Positions 26,092 through 34,791 of a DNA stretch of 64,000 nt are shown here, in pieces (position 1 is the stretch's first letter; each line of letters begins with the position of its first letter). This DNA is from Planococcus sp. CP5-4_YE (GTDB taxonomy: Bacteria; Bacillota; Bacilli; Bacillales_A; Planococcaceae). The translations under genes were made by a program, and so were the position numbers. The notes under the pieces are model-generated. The model made no database searches. It worked only from the letters and a program-made list of their open reading frames with translations, and had not been told where the DNA came from. The stretch lies in NCBI RefSeq assembly GCF_019042655.1, contig NZ_JAHPZO010000002.1, forward strand, positions 124,001 to 188,000, written 5' to 3'.

Positions 26092-27741
26092 TCACCCTCT
26101 CAGTTTTTTCTCGCGTTCAATGGCTTTCACTATATCATACGCGCCTTCCCCGGCATTTGACAATACAGAAACAACGGATTTTTGCTGGGGATAATAGCAC
26201 GAGTGAAAATTCACACCCGGGTCGTACCCCATGACATGATACATAACCACTTTTCCTTCTCGCTGATCGATCCATACACCATAGCCGTAAGCCTTTTCGC
26301 CTTCTTGCACTTGAACCGTCAGCAGGTGGTTTTTCATCTCTTCAGACAATAAAGTTCTATCCATTAGCCGGTTCCAGAACTTCGCCATATCGCCTACTGT
26401 GACGAATGCGCCTCCATCCGCACCACCGCGAACAGGAATCGCGTATTGATTCGTGCGCCATGAATCGCCTTCCTCGATATATCCATAAGCCGTATTTTTC
26501 GGCAAGCGGTCCAAACGGAAATAACCCGAGTCCGACATCTCCGCTTTCGCCAATACTTCTCGCTCGATGTAATCGGCGAACTCTTCGCCAGTTACGTGCT
26601 CGATAATCAGCCCAAGTGCAATATAGCCCGCGTTGTTATAGCGGAATCGCGCACCAGGTTCTTCGACAGGCGGCAAATCACGGAACATTGGCACAAAATC
26701 AGCCGGCGTCTGCATCCGGTACATGGGAATTTCTCGCCATAATTGTTCAAAATCATCCATCGTTTCTTCATCGAAATAATCAGGAAGACCCGACGTATGG
26801 CACAATAACTGGTGAACCGTAGCATTGAAATGCGGAAAAGTCTTTGGCAATAGCTCTGACAATTTGGCCGAAAGCTCGAGCTTGCCTTGCTCCACCAATT
26901 GCAATACGGCCACTGCTGTAAAGATCTTGCTGCCGGACGCGATGCCGAAGCGGCTATCGACGGCAATCGGCCGTTCGTCCACACGATTGGCGAAGCCTTT
27001 GGCAAGCGACCAATTTTCTTTGCCGGCTATATGGGCAGTTCCGGAAAATGCGGCGGATTCCATCAAGTCAGAAATTGGATTATCTGCTTGCTTTTCTAAC
27101 ATATGCCCTTCTCCATCGATCTCGATCATTCGCCCGTCTGCAAGCTCGATTGCCAGCGGATGGGTTTCGCTTTTCAGCTTGGAGAAAAACCATGTGCGTT
27201 TCGGCGGTACTAGCACCAGAAAATGGGGGTCTTTGCCGAGAAAATTCAGCGTTTTTGGGTCGATGCCTTTATTTCCGCGCACCGGAATCTCCATCCGTTC
27301 CAGTGCTTCGCCCACTTCCTTGACATATGGTGAAACAATGCCGACTTCACTGATATCAAGCAGCGAATCGATCGTGAAGTCATCCATAATATCAACGTGA
27401 CGGCGCCCGATAAACTCAACAATATTTCCTGCAGGGTCCTGGAAATAAAAGGCATCGGAATTGAAATTCGAATAATAGATTTCATCCATGCCCTCTTGGC
27501 GGTTCAGTTCGATGCGTGCACGTGCCCAGAATTTGGCCAAACTGAACTGATTGCCTGGAATATTGATCGCATAATGGTAAAAAGACGCTCGATCCGACTG
27601 ACGAAATTCCAAAACGGACGCGCCGATCGAAAGCGCAAAACTTGTGTCGTCTTCTGCGACAATCCGGAAGCCTAGCTGGTATTCATAGAAGCCTTTCATT
27701 TCATTCAAACGGTTTGTGTACAATATCACTTTCTTGAACAT
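26092..27741 (-). CDS. VOC domain / class C beta-lactamase-like fusion protein
   Basis: 549 residues. Residues 1-200 are a glyoxalase/VOC region (MFKKVILYTNRLNEMKGFYEYQLGF, FYFQDPAGNIVEFIGRR) with a second VOC half near 130-195. Residues 225-549 are a serine hydrolase of the beta-lactamase/penicillin-binding class: SxxK is S269-G-S-K272, YxN is Y368-N-N370, and HVMGYDPG stands in for the KTG-type motif. No signal peptide, so cytosolic. The ATG at 27741 follows GAGAAGAGGTGAGG. Esterase or peptidase chemistry is possible; I do not infer beta-lactam resistance. Confidence 0.8.
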   Translation of the reverse strand: MFKKVILYTNRLNEMKGFYEYQLGFRIVAEDDTSFALSIGASVLEFRQSDRASFYHYAINIPGNQFSLAKFWARARIELNRQEGMDEIYYSNFNSDAFYFQDPAGNIVEFIGRRHVDIMDDFTIDSLLDISEVGIVSPYVKEVGEALERMEIPVRGNKGIDPKTLNFLGKDPHFLVLVPPKRTWFFSKLKSETHPLAIELADGRMIEIDGEGHMLEKQADNPISDLMESAAFSGTAHIAGKENWSLAKGFANRVDERPIAVDSRFGIASGSKIFTAVAVLQLVEQGKLELSAKLSELLPKTFPHFNATVHQLLCHTSGLPDYFDEETMDDFEQLWREIPMYRMQTPADFVPMFRDLPPVEEPGARFRYNNAGYIALGLIIEHVTGEEFADYIEREVLAKAEMSDSGYFRLDRLPKNTAYGYIEEGDSWRTNQYAIPVRGGADGGAFVTVGDMAKFWNRLMDRTLLSEEMKNHLLTVQVQEGEKAYGYGVWIDQREGKVVMYHVMGYDPGVNFHSCYYPQQKSVVSVLSNAGEGAYDIVKAIEREKKLRG

Positions 27742-27828
27742 GTCCTCACCTCTTCTCTCAGCATACCGAAAATGGTCAGAATTTTCCTCTTTTTCGCGCG
27801 TACAGAGCTGTCTTATTGATAATAAAAG

Positions 27829-27860
27829 AAAAAAGCGAATGCATCTGCTGCATTCGCTTG
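27829..27860 (-). terminator. Terminator of the GNAT pseudogene operon
   Basis: AAGCGAATGCAG-cag-ATGCATTCGCTTTTTT hairpin beginning at the stop codon of the GNAT frame. Confidence 0.85.
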
Positions 27861-28313
27861 TTACCACCGATAATCAAGCCGGACCATATCCCGGCACTGC
27901 AAGCCATTTTCGAAAATCGGCTCTTCGTAATGACGGGTGAAAAAATCCCGGTCAATCGATTTCATGCGGAAGCCGCATTTCTGGTAGAGCGCCAATTGCG
28001 CCAAACTCGAATTTCCCGTGCCGATCTCAACAGTAGAGAAACCGAGTTTTTTCGCTTCTTCGAGCGCTGAAAACACTAAGAGCTTGCCAAACCCTTTGCC
28101 GCGCTCACGCTCAGCAAGTGCAATGTTTTTAATTTCAGCGGTTTCAGAATCCAGCGCAACCAAAACGAACACGTCCGTGACGGTTTACTGCCATTCGGCG
28201 ATAAAGCAGTGGCCGCCAGCACAATAGCTGCGGACCAATTGCTCAGACGGATCTGCTTCCAGCAACAGGCCGATCGGCAATTCCTCGTGCACTCGCAGTT
28301 TCCGGATTTTCAT
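27861..28313 (-). pseudogene. GNAT acetyltransferase interrupted by an in-frame stop
   Basis: Reading from the ATG at 28313, the frame gives MKIRKLRVHEELPIGLLLEA...GGHCFIAEWQ, then TAA at 28185-28187 (codon 43), then continues without frameshift as TVTDVFVLVALDSETAEIKNIALAERERGKGFGKLL..., the acetyl-CoA loop, to 27861. A full-length gene would be 150 residues. The start overlaps the upstream stop (TAATG), confirming the N-terminal part. Either a recent nonsense mutation, a readthrough site or a base-call error. Confidence 0.8.
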
Positions 28314-28765
28314 TATTTCCGCTCGCTGAATCCTTGGTCGAGCAGATAATCTTCAGCATCATCAAATGTGCCAAAGCTTTCTTCGAGGTTTTTGCCTGTG
28401 TAGATATTCCAGAAAGGCTCTTCGTAGACAAGGTCGAGTTTTTCACCTTCTCTATTGGTCCACCGCTTGTCATAAGGCGGCTCCGGTTCTTGGCCCAAAT
28501 AATCAATCGAGTCGGCAATGATGCTGCGCAACTGGCTCGCTGAAAAATCGCGGATATTGACCAAGCCGCGGCTGTCCGCTTCGTAATGCGGCAAATCGCC
28601 GACGAAGACGAAGCCGTTGCCGTTCGGGTGCAGATGGTAGACCACATTTTTCTTATCGTAGAGGCTTTCTTCAAATTGGAAGTTGACTCGTTTCATCGAC
28701 ACTTCTTTTCGTGTCAGTTCCGGAAACGCTTCGATCACTTCTAGTTTTTGTTCAAATGTCAGCAC
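28313..28765 (-). CDS. Conserved hypothetical protein (150 aa)
   Basis: I do not recognise a named family. Soluble and acidic, with many aromatic residues: VNFQFEESLYDKKNVVYHLHPNGNGFVFVGDLP, then ASQLRSIIADSIDYLG and a C-terminus EESFGTFDDAEDYLLDQGFSERK. Start chosen as GTG at 28765 (MLTFEQKLEVIEAFPEL) after a weak GGGGAT. First gene of an operon with the GNAT frame (TAATG overlap), so it may act with it. Confidence 0.65.
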   Translation of the reverse strand: MLTFEQKLEVIEAFPELTRKEVSMKRVNFQFEESLYDKKNVVYHLHPNGNGFVFVGDLPHYEADSRGLVNIRDFSASQLRSIIADSIDYLGQEPEPPYDKRWTNREGEKLDLVYEEPFWNIYTGKNLEESFGTFDDAEDYLLDQGFSERK

Positions 28766-28849
28766 TGGACATCCCCATTTCTTCTTTGGATTTCTGACTT
28801 TATTATAACACGCATAGGGTGTGCTTCGCCGTTTGCGAAATAATAGAAA

Positions 28850-29105
28850 AAGGGCTGCCCATAAGAAATGAGTGATGTCCATTTCGACGGACGCTTTCCG
28901 CGGGCACGGCTTCAGCCGCTTCCCTCGCTGCGCTCAGTCCAGGGTCTTCAGCTCGCGCTATTCCCGCAGGAGTCGCCTTCTCCATTCCCATCCCATGTTC
29001 TGAATTGAAGAGAGTGGACGAACACGAACATACAAATAAAATATCCGAAGAAAAAGGACTTCTTTTTCTCCGGACATTTCAAGGTAATTATAAGGCAGCC
29101 CTTAA
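28850..29105 (-). terminator. Terminator-like inverted repeat split by a repeat block
   Basis: On the minus strand AAGGGCTGCCTTATAA (from 29105) pairs with TTATGGGCAGCCCTT (to 28850), followed by T run. About 220 bases containing block R4 lie in the loop. The equivalent hairpin at 43045-43094 has adjacent arms. Confidence 0.5.
28874..28993 (-). repeat. GC-rich repeat block R4
   Basis: GATGTCCATTTCGACGGACG, CTTTCCGCGGGCACGGC, CCTCGCTGCGCTCAGTCCAG, GGTCTTCAGCTCGCGC and CGCAGGAGTCGCC. Near-identical to block R5 at 32325-32455. Noncoding. Confidence 0.8.
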
Positions 29106-29108
29106 AAC

Positions 29109-31730
29109 TTATTTTTTCTTTTTCAACCCAAATGGCCACCAAGCGCCGCCCGCAAATGAAACGGTGATCGCCGGCACGAGCAGCGGCAAGACGATTAAGC
29201 CGTATAGCAGCAAGCCCGTGATAACGATGGCTGCAATTTGCATCAGGCTGAGCACACCGGATGGCAGCATCGCGCCGAAGGTTCCGGCGAGCAAAATGGC
29301 GGCTGTGATGATGACCGTCCCCATTTTCGCCATCGACCGGTGCATCGCTTTCGAGAAGTCTGCAGCCGTCAAGGCTTCTTCCCGGTAGCGGTCGAGCAGG
29401 AAGATCGAGTAATCAATGCCGAGCGAGACGAGCATGACAAAGCCGAAGAATGGAACGGCCCAAGTGATGCCATCATAGCCGAGCCATCCGACGAAGATCA
29501 GCTCGGTGATCGCAATCGAACTATAGTACGTCAATAATAGAGAGCCGATCATAAACAGCGGCATGATGAAGGAACGCAGAAGGACTGCCAAAACCACGAA
29601 CAAACTGATGAGCATAATGCTGACCGTTCGCGTAAAGTCGCTCTCTGAGATGTCCTTCAAGTCGCTATTGATGCTTGGAACCCCGCCATATGCGATGTCC
29701 ACTTCTTCAAGGGGCGTGCCGTTAATGCTTCTCTCGGCCGCTTCTTTCAAATTCGTGACGATGTCGATCGCTTCCGGCGAATATGGATCTTCTTCGAGCA
29801 CCACTTCCATCAGCATGCCTTCCCCTTCGGCAAATGCATACTGATCAAGCAGCGGTTCGAATTCTTCTTGTTCCAAGGTGCCTTCAGGAAGATAGATCCC
29901 TGTGCCGCGCACCGCTTCGCTGTCTCTGATTCCTGTCAGCGTGTCGGCGATTTCAGTCAAGCCTTCACTTATTTCCACAAGGCCGTCGGATGAAGCGCCG
30001 ACGCCTTGTGCAAGCTCCCCGATGCCGCCAGCCAATTCATCATACTGGCCAGCGCCGCCGTTCAAGCCTTGTTCGATCTCTGAAAGCCCGGCATTCACTT
30101 GCGCGAGCGCACCGACTGTCTGTTCAATATTGCCGGTCTGCTGGAGGCCGCCTGAAATCTGTTCAAGCTGGCCGTTCACTTGCGCCAAGCCTGCAGCTGC
30201 CTCGCGAAGGCCAGCGCCTCCCGCCTGTCCGCTGATCGTTTCCAGGTTGGTTTCGATTTCCCCGAGGCCGGACTGGACTTCGCCAATTCCGGCATTCGCC
30301 TCTTCAAGTCCTTCTGCGATAAGGCCCAACTGATGATCGACGAAAAATTCATCGATGACCGAACCGGTAGGGCGCGTAATGGCGCGAACCATGTCGACAC
30401 CTTCGACTTTTTCCATGTCCTGCGCCAAGGCATCCAGATACGGAATTGTTTCTTCTGCCGTCAGGTTTTCTTCGCCTTTGATGACGACTTGCACCGGCAT
30501 CGTATTGCCTGCGCCGAATGCCGATTCAATGGCATCGAGGCCTTTCACCGATTCATAATCCGAACTGATTTCGTCTACTGTATTAAATGAAAGGTCATTA
30601 TTATAGGAGAACAACAAAGGAACCGTAATGGCCGCCACCAGCAGCATCGACCAAAGCGGCCGGTTGACGGACAACTTGCCGATCCAGATCCACAATTTGC
30701 TGTCTTTATGGGAAGCCGAGCCCTTGCTTGGCCAGAACAGCTTGTCTTTTAGCACCGCCATGAAAAACGGCATGACGGTAAACAGCACGACAAGGAGTAC
30801 GGCGATGCCGACTGCGACGGCAACGGCCGATTTGAAAATCGGGAATTCCGCAAAACCGATAGCTGCAAATGCGATAAAGCCCGAGAATCCGCTGATGAAC
30901 AAAGTCTTCCCTGCCGTCCGGTACGTATTCAGAATCGCTTCTTGCACATCTTTTCCTTCTGTCAGCTCTTCTTTATAACGGCTGAGCAACAAGATACAAT
31001 AATCGGTCCCGAGACCGAACAGAATCGCCACCAGGAAAATCTGCGTGTAATTCGATACCGGGAAGCCGAACCAATCGATGAAAAACGCCACGAGCGATTG
31101 GCTGAGCAAATAGCTGAGCCCTACCGCCACAAGCGGGATGATTGGTGTGATAAACGAACGGAACACCGCCAGCAGCAAGCCGAAAATCAAAATCACGGTA
31201 ATGATTTCTGTTTTCTTCAGGCCTTCCTGCGCGCTGGTGTTGACGTCTTGGTTGATGATCGCCTCACCCGTCAAGTAGACCGTTAAATCTTCCGGTACAA
31301 TCGTTTCACGGATTTCATCCGCGAGTGCGGCCGCTTCTTCGTCTGTTCCTTCAATTGATACCGGAAGCAAGACTGTCTGGCGATCTTCTGCCACCAATTG
31401 CGCTTCGAGTTCTTCATTTTCAAACGGATCCAATACTGTCGTCACCGGATCGCCGAGCGCTTCGATTTCCGCTCTCATATCCGCAATCTGCTGCTCGCTT
31501 GTTTCATCGAGTTCCGACTCCAGTTCGATCACCAATGAAATCGTCTGCCCCGATACATCAGCAGATTCCAAAATGGTAGCCGCACGCTGCGAGTCCGCTT
31601 GTTCGGACAATTGGAACGAACCTGCTTCTTCCGCTTGTTCCGTTAAGTTTGGCGCCACTAAAAACAATGCCGCCGTCAATACGATGAGCCCGATCATGAT
31701 CGGCCATTTTAATTTCAGTATCGTTTGCAT
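29109..31730 (-). CDS. MMPL/RND-family membrane transporter
   Basis: 873 residues, inner membrane, 12 predicted helices in two halves. Signature segments: NYTQIFLVAILFGLGTDYCILLLSRYKEE (first SSD-like half) and GFVMLVSLGIDYSIFLLDRYREE (second). The large extracytoplasmic loop at about residues 450-600 is an unusually regular, glycine/glutamate-rich coiled-coil stretch (EVQSGLGEIETNLETISG, AQVNAGLSEIEQGLNGG), like YhgE/Pip proteins. Proton-driven export of lipids or toxic compounds is usual for the family. It starts 3 bases after the MarR gene stop. Confidence 0.88.
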   Translation of the reverse strand: MQTILKLKWPIMIGLIVLTAALFLVAPNLTEQAEEAGSFQLSEQADSQRAATILESADVSGQTISLVIELESELDETSEQQIADMRAEIEALGDPVTTVLDPFENEELEAQLVAEDRQTVLLPVSIEGTDEEAAALADEIRETIVPEDLTVYLTGEAIINQDVNTSAQEGLKKTEIITVILIFGLLLAVFRSFITPIIPLVAVGLSYLLSQSLVAFFIDWFGFPVSNYTQIFLVAILFGLGTDYCILLLSRYKEELTEGKDVQEAILNTYRTAGKTLFISGFSGFIAFAAIGFAEFPIFKSAVAVAVGIAVLLVVLFTVMPFFMAVLKDKLFWPSKGSASHKDSKLWIWIGKLSVNRPLWSMLLVAAITVPLLFSYNNDLSFNTVDEISSDYESVKGLDAIESAFGAGNTMPVQVVIKGEENLTAEETIPYLDALAQDMEKVEGVDMVRAITRPTGSVIDEFFVDHQLGLIAEGLEEANAGIGEVQSGLGEIETNLETISGQAGGAGLREAAAGLAQVNGQLEQISGGLQQTGNIEQTVGALAQVNAGLSEIEQGLNGGAGQYDELAGGIGELAQGVGASSDGLVEISEGLTEIADTLTGIRDSEAVRGTGIYLPEGTLEQEEFEPLLDQYAFAEGEGMLMEVVLEEDPYSPEAIDIVTNLKEAAERSINGTPLEEVDIAYGGVPSINSDLKDISESDFTRTVSIMLISLFVVLAVLLRSFIMPLFMIGSLLLTYYSSIAITELIFVGWLGYDGITWAVPFFGFVMLVSLGIDYSIFLLDRYREEALTAADFSKAMHRSMAKMGTVIITAAILLAGTFGAMLPSGVLSLMQIAAIVITGLLLYGLIVLPLLVPAITVSFAGGAWWPFGLKKKK

Positions 31731-31733
31731 CCC

Positions 31734-32177
31734 TTACACTCCATCCGTTTTCATGATTGCGCTCAATTTCCGGAAGATCACCAGGAATTGATCGATTTCC
31801 TGGTCGTCGACTTGTTCCGACATCAGTTTTTCCAAATACTCTGCCAATATTTTATCCGATTCTTCGAGCACCGATTTTCCGGCATCGGTCAATTCAAGCA
31901 GCTTTTCCCGCCGATCTGCGGTCTGGACAACTTGAATCAATTCTTTTTGCAATAGCTTTTTCGTGCGGTTCGAGACGGCGCTTTTATGTACACCCTGCAG
32001 CACCGCAAGCCTTGCCGATGTAATTTGGCCTTCTTTGCCAATCAGTTTCAACGACTGCATCTGCTCAGGGGAAAACTCTTCCCATAACGGATTATCCACC
32101 GAACGGATAACCCGTTCCGTTCCGTAAAATAATACTTCCTGAAACAATTCGACCGCTTCTTTAATACGCATATCCAT
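31734..32177 (-). CDS. MarR-family regulator of the MMPL exporter
   Basis: 147 residues, winged helix. HTH near residues 48-78 (EGQITSARLAVLQGVHKSAVSNRTKKLLQKELIQVV), wing TADRREKLLELTDAG. First gene of a two-gene operon with the MMPL transporter. Start ATG at 32177 lies at the edge of a 52-base palindrome that also contains its ribosome site (AGGGGGT), suggesting tight autorepression released by a ligand exported by the transporter. Confidence 0.85.
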   Translation of the reverse strand: MDMRIKEAVELFQEVLFYGTERVIRSVDNPLWEEFSPEQMQSLKLIGKEGQITSARLAVLQGVHKSAVSNRTKKLLQKELIQVVQTADRREKLLELTDAGKSVLEESDKILAEYLEKLMSEQVDDQEIDQFLVIFRKLSAIMKTDGV

Positions 32178-32227
32178 AAATGGTTTACCCCCTCAACTAT
32201 AAATAGTTTAGGGGGTAAACCATTTAT
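32176..32227. promoter_or_regulatory. Large palindromic operator of the marR-MMPL operon
   Basis: Arms of 18 bases, ATAAATGGTTTACCCCCT and its exact complement, with an inner AACTAT-aa-ATAGTT. It covers the -10, the Shine-Dalgarno and the first base pairs of the start codon. Confidence 0.85.
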
Positions 32228-32233
32228 CGTCAA
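32205..32233 (-). promoter_or_regulatory. Sigma-A promoter of the marR-MMPL operon
   Basis: TTGACG (32228-32233), 17-base spacer, TAAACT (32205-32210) on the minus strand. The spacer is the palindrome's right arm, so a bound dimer would exclude polymerase. Confidence 0.75.
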
Positions 32234-32248
32234 GTAATTGCCCATAAC

Positions 32249-32305
32249 AAAAAGAGGCGGTCCCAAAAGGTCATGTAAAGTGACTTTTAGGGGCAGTCTC
32301 TTTTT
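32249..32305. terminator. Terminator-like hairpin
   Basis: AAAAAGAGgCgGtCCC...GGGGCAGTCTCTTTTT with inner AAAGGTCAtgtaaaGTGACTTTT pairing; poly-A/T ends on both strands. Confidence 0.6.
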
Positions 32306-32324
32306 CGTCTTCTAAAGAAAGGGC

Positions 32325-32455
32325 TGATGTCCATTTCGACGGACGCTTTCCGCGGGCACGGCCTTAGCCGCTTCCCTCGCTTCGCTCAGTCCAGGGTCTT
32401 CGGCTCGCGTCGCTCAGTCACTGCTCCCGCTGGAGTCGCCGTCTCCATTCCCATC
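32325..32455 (-). repeat. GC-rich repeat block R5
   Basis: Near-identical to R4 (28874-28993) over about 120 bases, same orientation, with a small insertion CGCTCAGTCACTG. It sits between two terminator-like hairpins in a gene-free gap (32178-32687). Confidence 0.8.
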
Positions 32456-32483
32456 GGCCGGGTTTAAAAAGAAAAAAGGATAC

Positions 32484-32616
32484 AAAAAAATCGTCCATTT
32501 CTGTAAAATGGGAGTTACCACACCACCATTAGAGAAAGGACGATTTTTATGTGCAATCCGAAGATTACTTCCTCAAATTATAACACTGAACAAGCCACAT
32601 TTCGACTAAATGAAAA
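32484..32616 (+). mobile_element. Possible insertion-sequence end remnant
   Basis: AAAAATCGTCC / GGACGATTTTT inverted arms are followed at once by an ATG and a short peptide (MCNPKITSSNYNTEQATF) that breaks off at the hairpin at 32617. The layout resembles the left end and start of a transposase gene, truncated after about 25 codons. I cannot name the IS family. Confidence 0.35.
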
Positions 32617-32686
32617 ACAGACGGAGAAAAAGAATTTTTTTCTCCGTCTGTTTTATTTTAGGGGCTTATGGGACAGCCCCTTTTCC
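32617..32686. terminator. Two adjacent terminator hairpins after the AI-2E permease gene
   Basis: AACAGACGGAGAAAAAG / CTTTTTCTCCGTCTG (partly overlapping arms, 32617-32660), then GGGGC-ttatgggaca-GCCCC (32661-32681), close to the stop at 32688. Confidence 0.65.
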
Positions 32687-32687
32687 C

Positions 32688-33767
32688 TTACACTTCTCTT
32701 GTTGCGGTCGAGCGGATTTCCTGACGCCTTGCGTAAATATTTTTGATGATCGTTTTCACGACCGCATAGAACGGAATCGCCAAGATAATCCCCCAAATGC
32801 CCGCGATGTTCCCGGCTGCAAGGATCAATGTGATGACTGTCAGCGGGTGGACGTCGAGCGCATTGCCCATAACGTTCGGGGTAATGAAATTACTCTCGAT
32901 CTGTTGTGCGATCAACATGATGATGGCGACATAAACTGCCATGATCGGGTCTTGCACGAGCGCGATCAATATCGCCGGGATGACGGCGATGTATGGCCCG
33001 AGGAATGGGATGACATTTGTCGCCATGCCGATCAATGCCAATAGCAGCGCATAGTCTAGATCGATAATTAAATAGCCGATCAACAGCATAACCCCGACCA
33101 AAAAACTGACGAACAGCTGTCCTTGGATATACGAACGCAAGGTGTGGTCAATGTCTTTCAAGGTCTTAATGACCCAAAGCTTGCGTTGTCCGCTGAAGAA
33201 ACCGGAAATGAACGGCACGAATTTGCGGTGGTCAATCAATAGGTAAATCAGGAAGAATGGCACGAGTACAAGCGTGATGACACCCGAGATGAAACTGGTG
33301 ATGAACGACACGACCCATCCGCCAATATCCCCAATGCGATCACCGATTTGGCCGCTCATATCATTGATTTGCTCTTCGAGTGAATCCGGCAAGCGGTCGC
33401 GCTGGGCAAGCAGATACTGCGCGTAATCCTCTACGTCATTGATAATTCCTGGGGCATTGTCAACAAGTGAGTTGACTTGTTCTGTCACCTTCGGCCCAAC
33501 CATTGCAAATAATAGATAAAAGACCAGACCAATCAAGAGAACGATAGTTAAAATAGCAGCCCATTTCGGGAATTTGCGATTCTCCAAAAAATATAGCAGC
33601 GGACGCGTCAAATAGAACAAGACACCCCCGAGAAGCAGCGGCACAAAAATTGTTCCTGCAATGATGAACAGCGGGTCGAAAATCCCTTGGACTTCGATGA
33701 ATAAACGAATAATGACCAGTGTCAGGATAATTCCAACGCCTGCTTGAAACCATAATTTATTTGTCAC
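32688..33767 (-). CDS. AI-2E family transporter (UPF0118)
   Basis: 359 residues, about 8 helices. Family hallmarks: a central amphipathic stretch (LVDNAPGIINDVEDYAQYLLAQRDRLP), PFFLIYLLIDHRKFVPF, GLVxxIGY-type helix, MATNVIPFLGPYIAVIPAILIAL and the signature ESNFITPNVMGNALDVHPLTVI. The group includes TqsA and Na+/H+-antiporter-like members, so autoinducer export should not be assumed. GTG start at 33767 follows AAAGGAAG. A paralogue of the same length lies at 55645. Confidence 0.88.
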   Translation of the reverse strand: MTNKLWFQAGVGIILTLVIIRLFIEVQGIFDPLFIIAGTIFVPLLLGGVLFYLTRPLLYFLENRKFPKWAAILTIVLLIGLVFYLLFAMVGPKVTEQVNSLVDNAPGIINDVEDYAQYLLAQRDRLPDSLEEQINDMSGQIGDRIGDIGGWVVSFITSFISGVITLVLVPFFLIYLLIDHRKFVPFISGFFSGQRKLWVIKTLKDIDHTLRSYIQGQLFVSFLVGVMLLIGYLIIDLDYALLLALIGMATNVIPFLGPYIAVIPAILIALVQDPIMAVYVAIIMLIAQQIESNFITPNVMGNALDVHPLTVITLILAAGNIAGIWGIILAIPFYAVVKTIIKNIYARRQEIRSTATREV

Positions 33768-33915
33768 TTATTACACTTCCTTTCTTTCATGTGTATACCC
33801 AGTTTATCATGATTATATGGTATTATATGTTTTTATGTAACGTGAACTTTTTCAAGCACTGCACGTCTTATGACTGTAGTTGCAAGAATGAATAGAATTT
33901 GGAGGATACATACAG

Positions 33916-34746
33916 ATGGAACAATTATGGCTTACCATTAAATTTTTGCTGCTTGGGCTATTCCAAGGGCTTACGGAACCGATCCCGATCTCTTCAAGCG
34001 GCCACTTGCTGATCGCGCAGTATTTTCTCGATGTTGAAATTGAAGGAAGCAATTCGACGTTTGCGTTGCTCGTTAATAGTGCATCTTTAATTGCTGTCTT
34101 AATCATTTACCGCGAAGACATCAAACGGCTGGTCATCAACGGCTTGAAATTCTTCAAAGAAAAAACGCCGGAAACGCGGCGCGATTTCATGTTTGTCGTT
34201 TACTTGGTCGTTGCGACCATCCCGGCAGGTATTATCGGTGTGTTATTCCAAGACACGATTGATTCCTACTTGTCGACGATCGTCACGGTCGGTGTCACCT
34301 TGATTATCACCGGTCTTGCCCTTTGGCTGATCCGCAATATGCGTGGCCAACGAAAAGACGGAAATATGACGATGAAAGACGCCTGGATCATCGGCGGTGC
34401 CCAAGCCGTCGCTTTGATTCCCGGCATCAGCCGCAGCGGCGCCACGATTGTCGCCGCTATGGCTCGCGGCATCAACCAAGAGACAGCATTGCGCTTTTCG
34501 TTCCTGCTGTTCATTCCGGTCAGTTTTGGCGGAGCTGTGCTGAGCATCACCGACATTGTCAATGACGATAATTTAGCGACAATGGCCGTGCCGTATATCA
34601 TGGCGTTTGCCGGCTCGCTCGTCGCTTCGTACTTCTCGCTGAAATGGTTCATGAACATCATGGCGAAAGGCCAGCTCAAGTATTTTGCGATCTACTGCTT
34701 TATCGTCGGACCGCTCGTCGTGCTCGCTTGGTTCTTGTTAAACTAA
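33916..34746 (+). CDS. uppP: Undecaprenyl-diphosphatase UppP (BacA family)
   Basis: 276 residues, 7-8 helices. Active-site motifs: [21 protein letters not shown] at residue 14 (Glu-rich motif plus SSSGH) and [13 protein letters not shown] near residue 165. Dephosphorylates undecaprenyl diphosphate at the outer face to regenerate the lipid carrier for peptidoglycan and teichoic acid; overexpression confers bacitracin resistance in relatives. TTGGAGG precedes the ATG. DUF368 and CAP genes follow convergently. Confidence 0.96.
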   Translation: MEQLWLTIKFLLLGLFQGLTEPIPISSSGHLLIAQYFLDVEIEGSNSTFALLVNSASLIAVLIIYREDIKRLVINGLKFFKEKTPETRRDFMFVVYLVVATIPAGIIGVLFQDTIDSYLSTIVTVGVTLIITGLALWLIRNMRGQRKDGNMTMKDAWIIGGAQAVALIPGISRSGATIVAAMARGINQETALRFSFLLFIPVSFGGAVLSITDIVNDDNLATMAVPYIMAFAGSLVASYFSLKWFMNIMAKGQLKYFAIYCFIVGPLVVLAWFLLN

Positions 34747-34748
34747 TA

Positions 34749-34788
34749 AAAAAATCCCTCTATTGCGCAAATGCAATAGAGGGATTTT
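34749..34788. terminator. Bidirectional terminator after uppP
   Basis: AAAAAATCCCTCTATTGC-gcaaat-GCAATAGAGGGATTTTT between convergent genes. Confidence 0.9.
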
Positions 34789-34791
34789 TGG

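Noticed and set aside
26092-27741. Beta-lactam resistance gene
   Set aside because: SxxK and YxN are shared by many esterases and peptidases; no signal peptide, and a VOC domain is fused, so resistance cannot be inferred.
29902-30333. Ser/Pro-rich plus-strand frame opposite the MMPL loop
   Set aside because: Produced by the Gly/Glu-rich repeats of the MMPL coiled coil read backwards.
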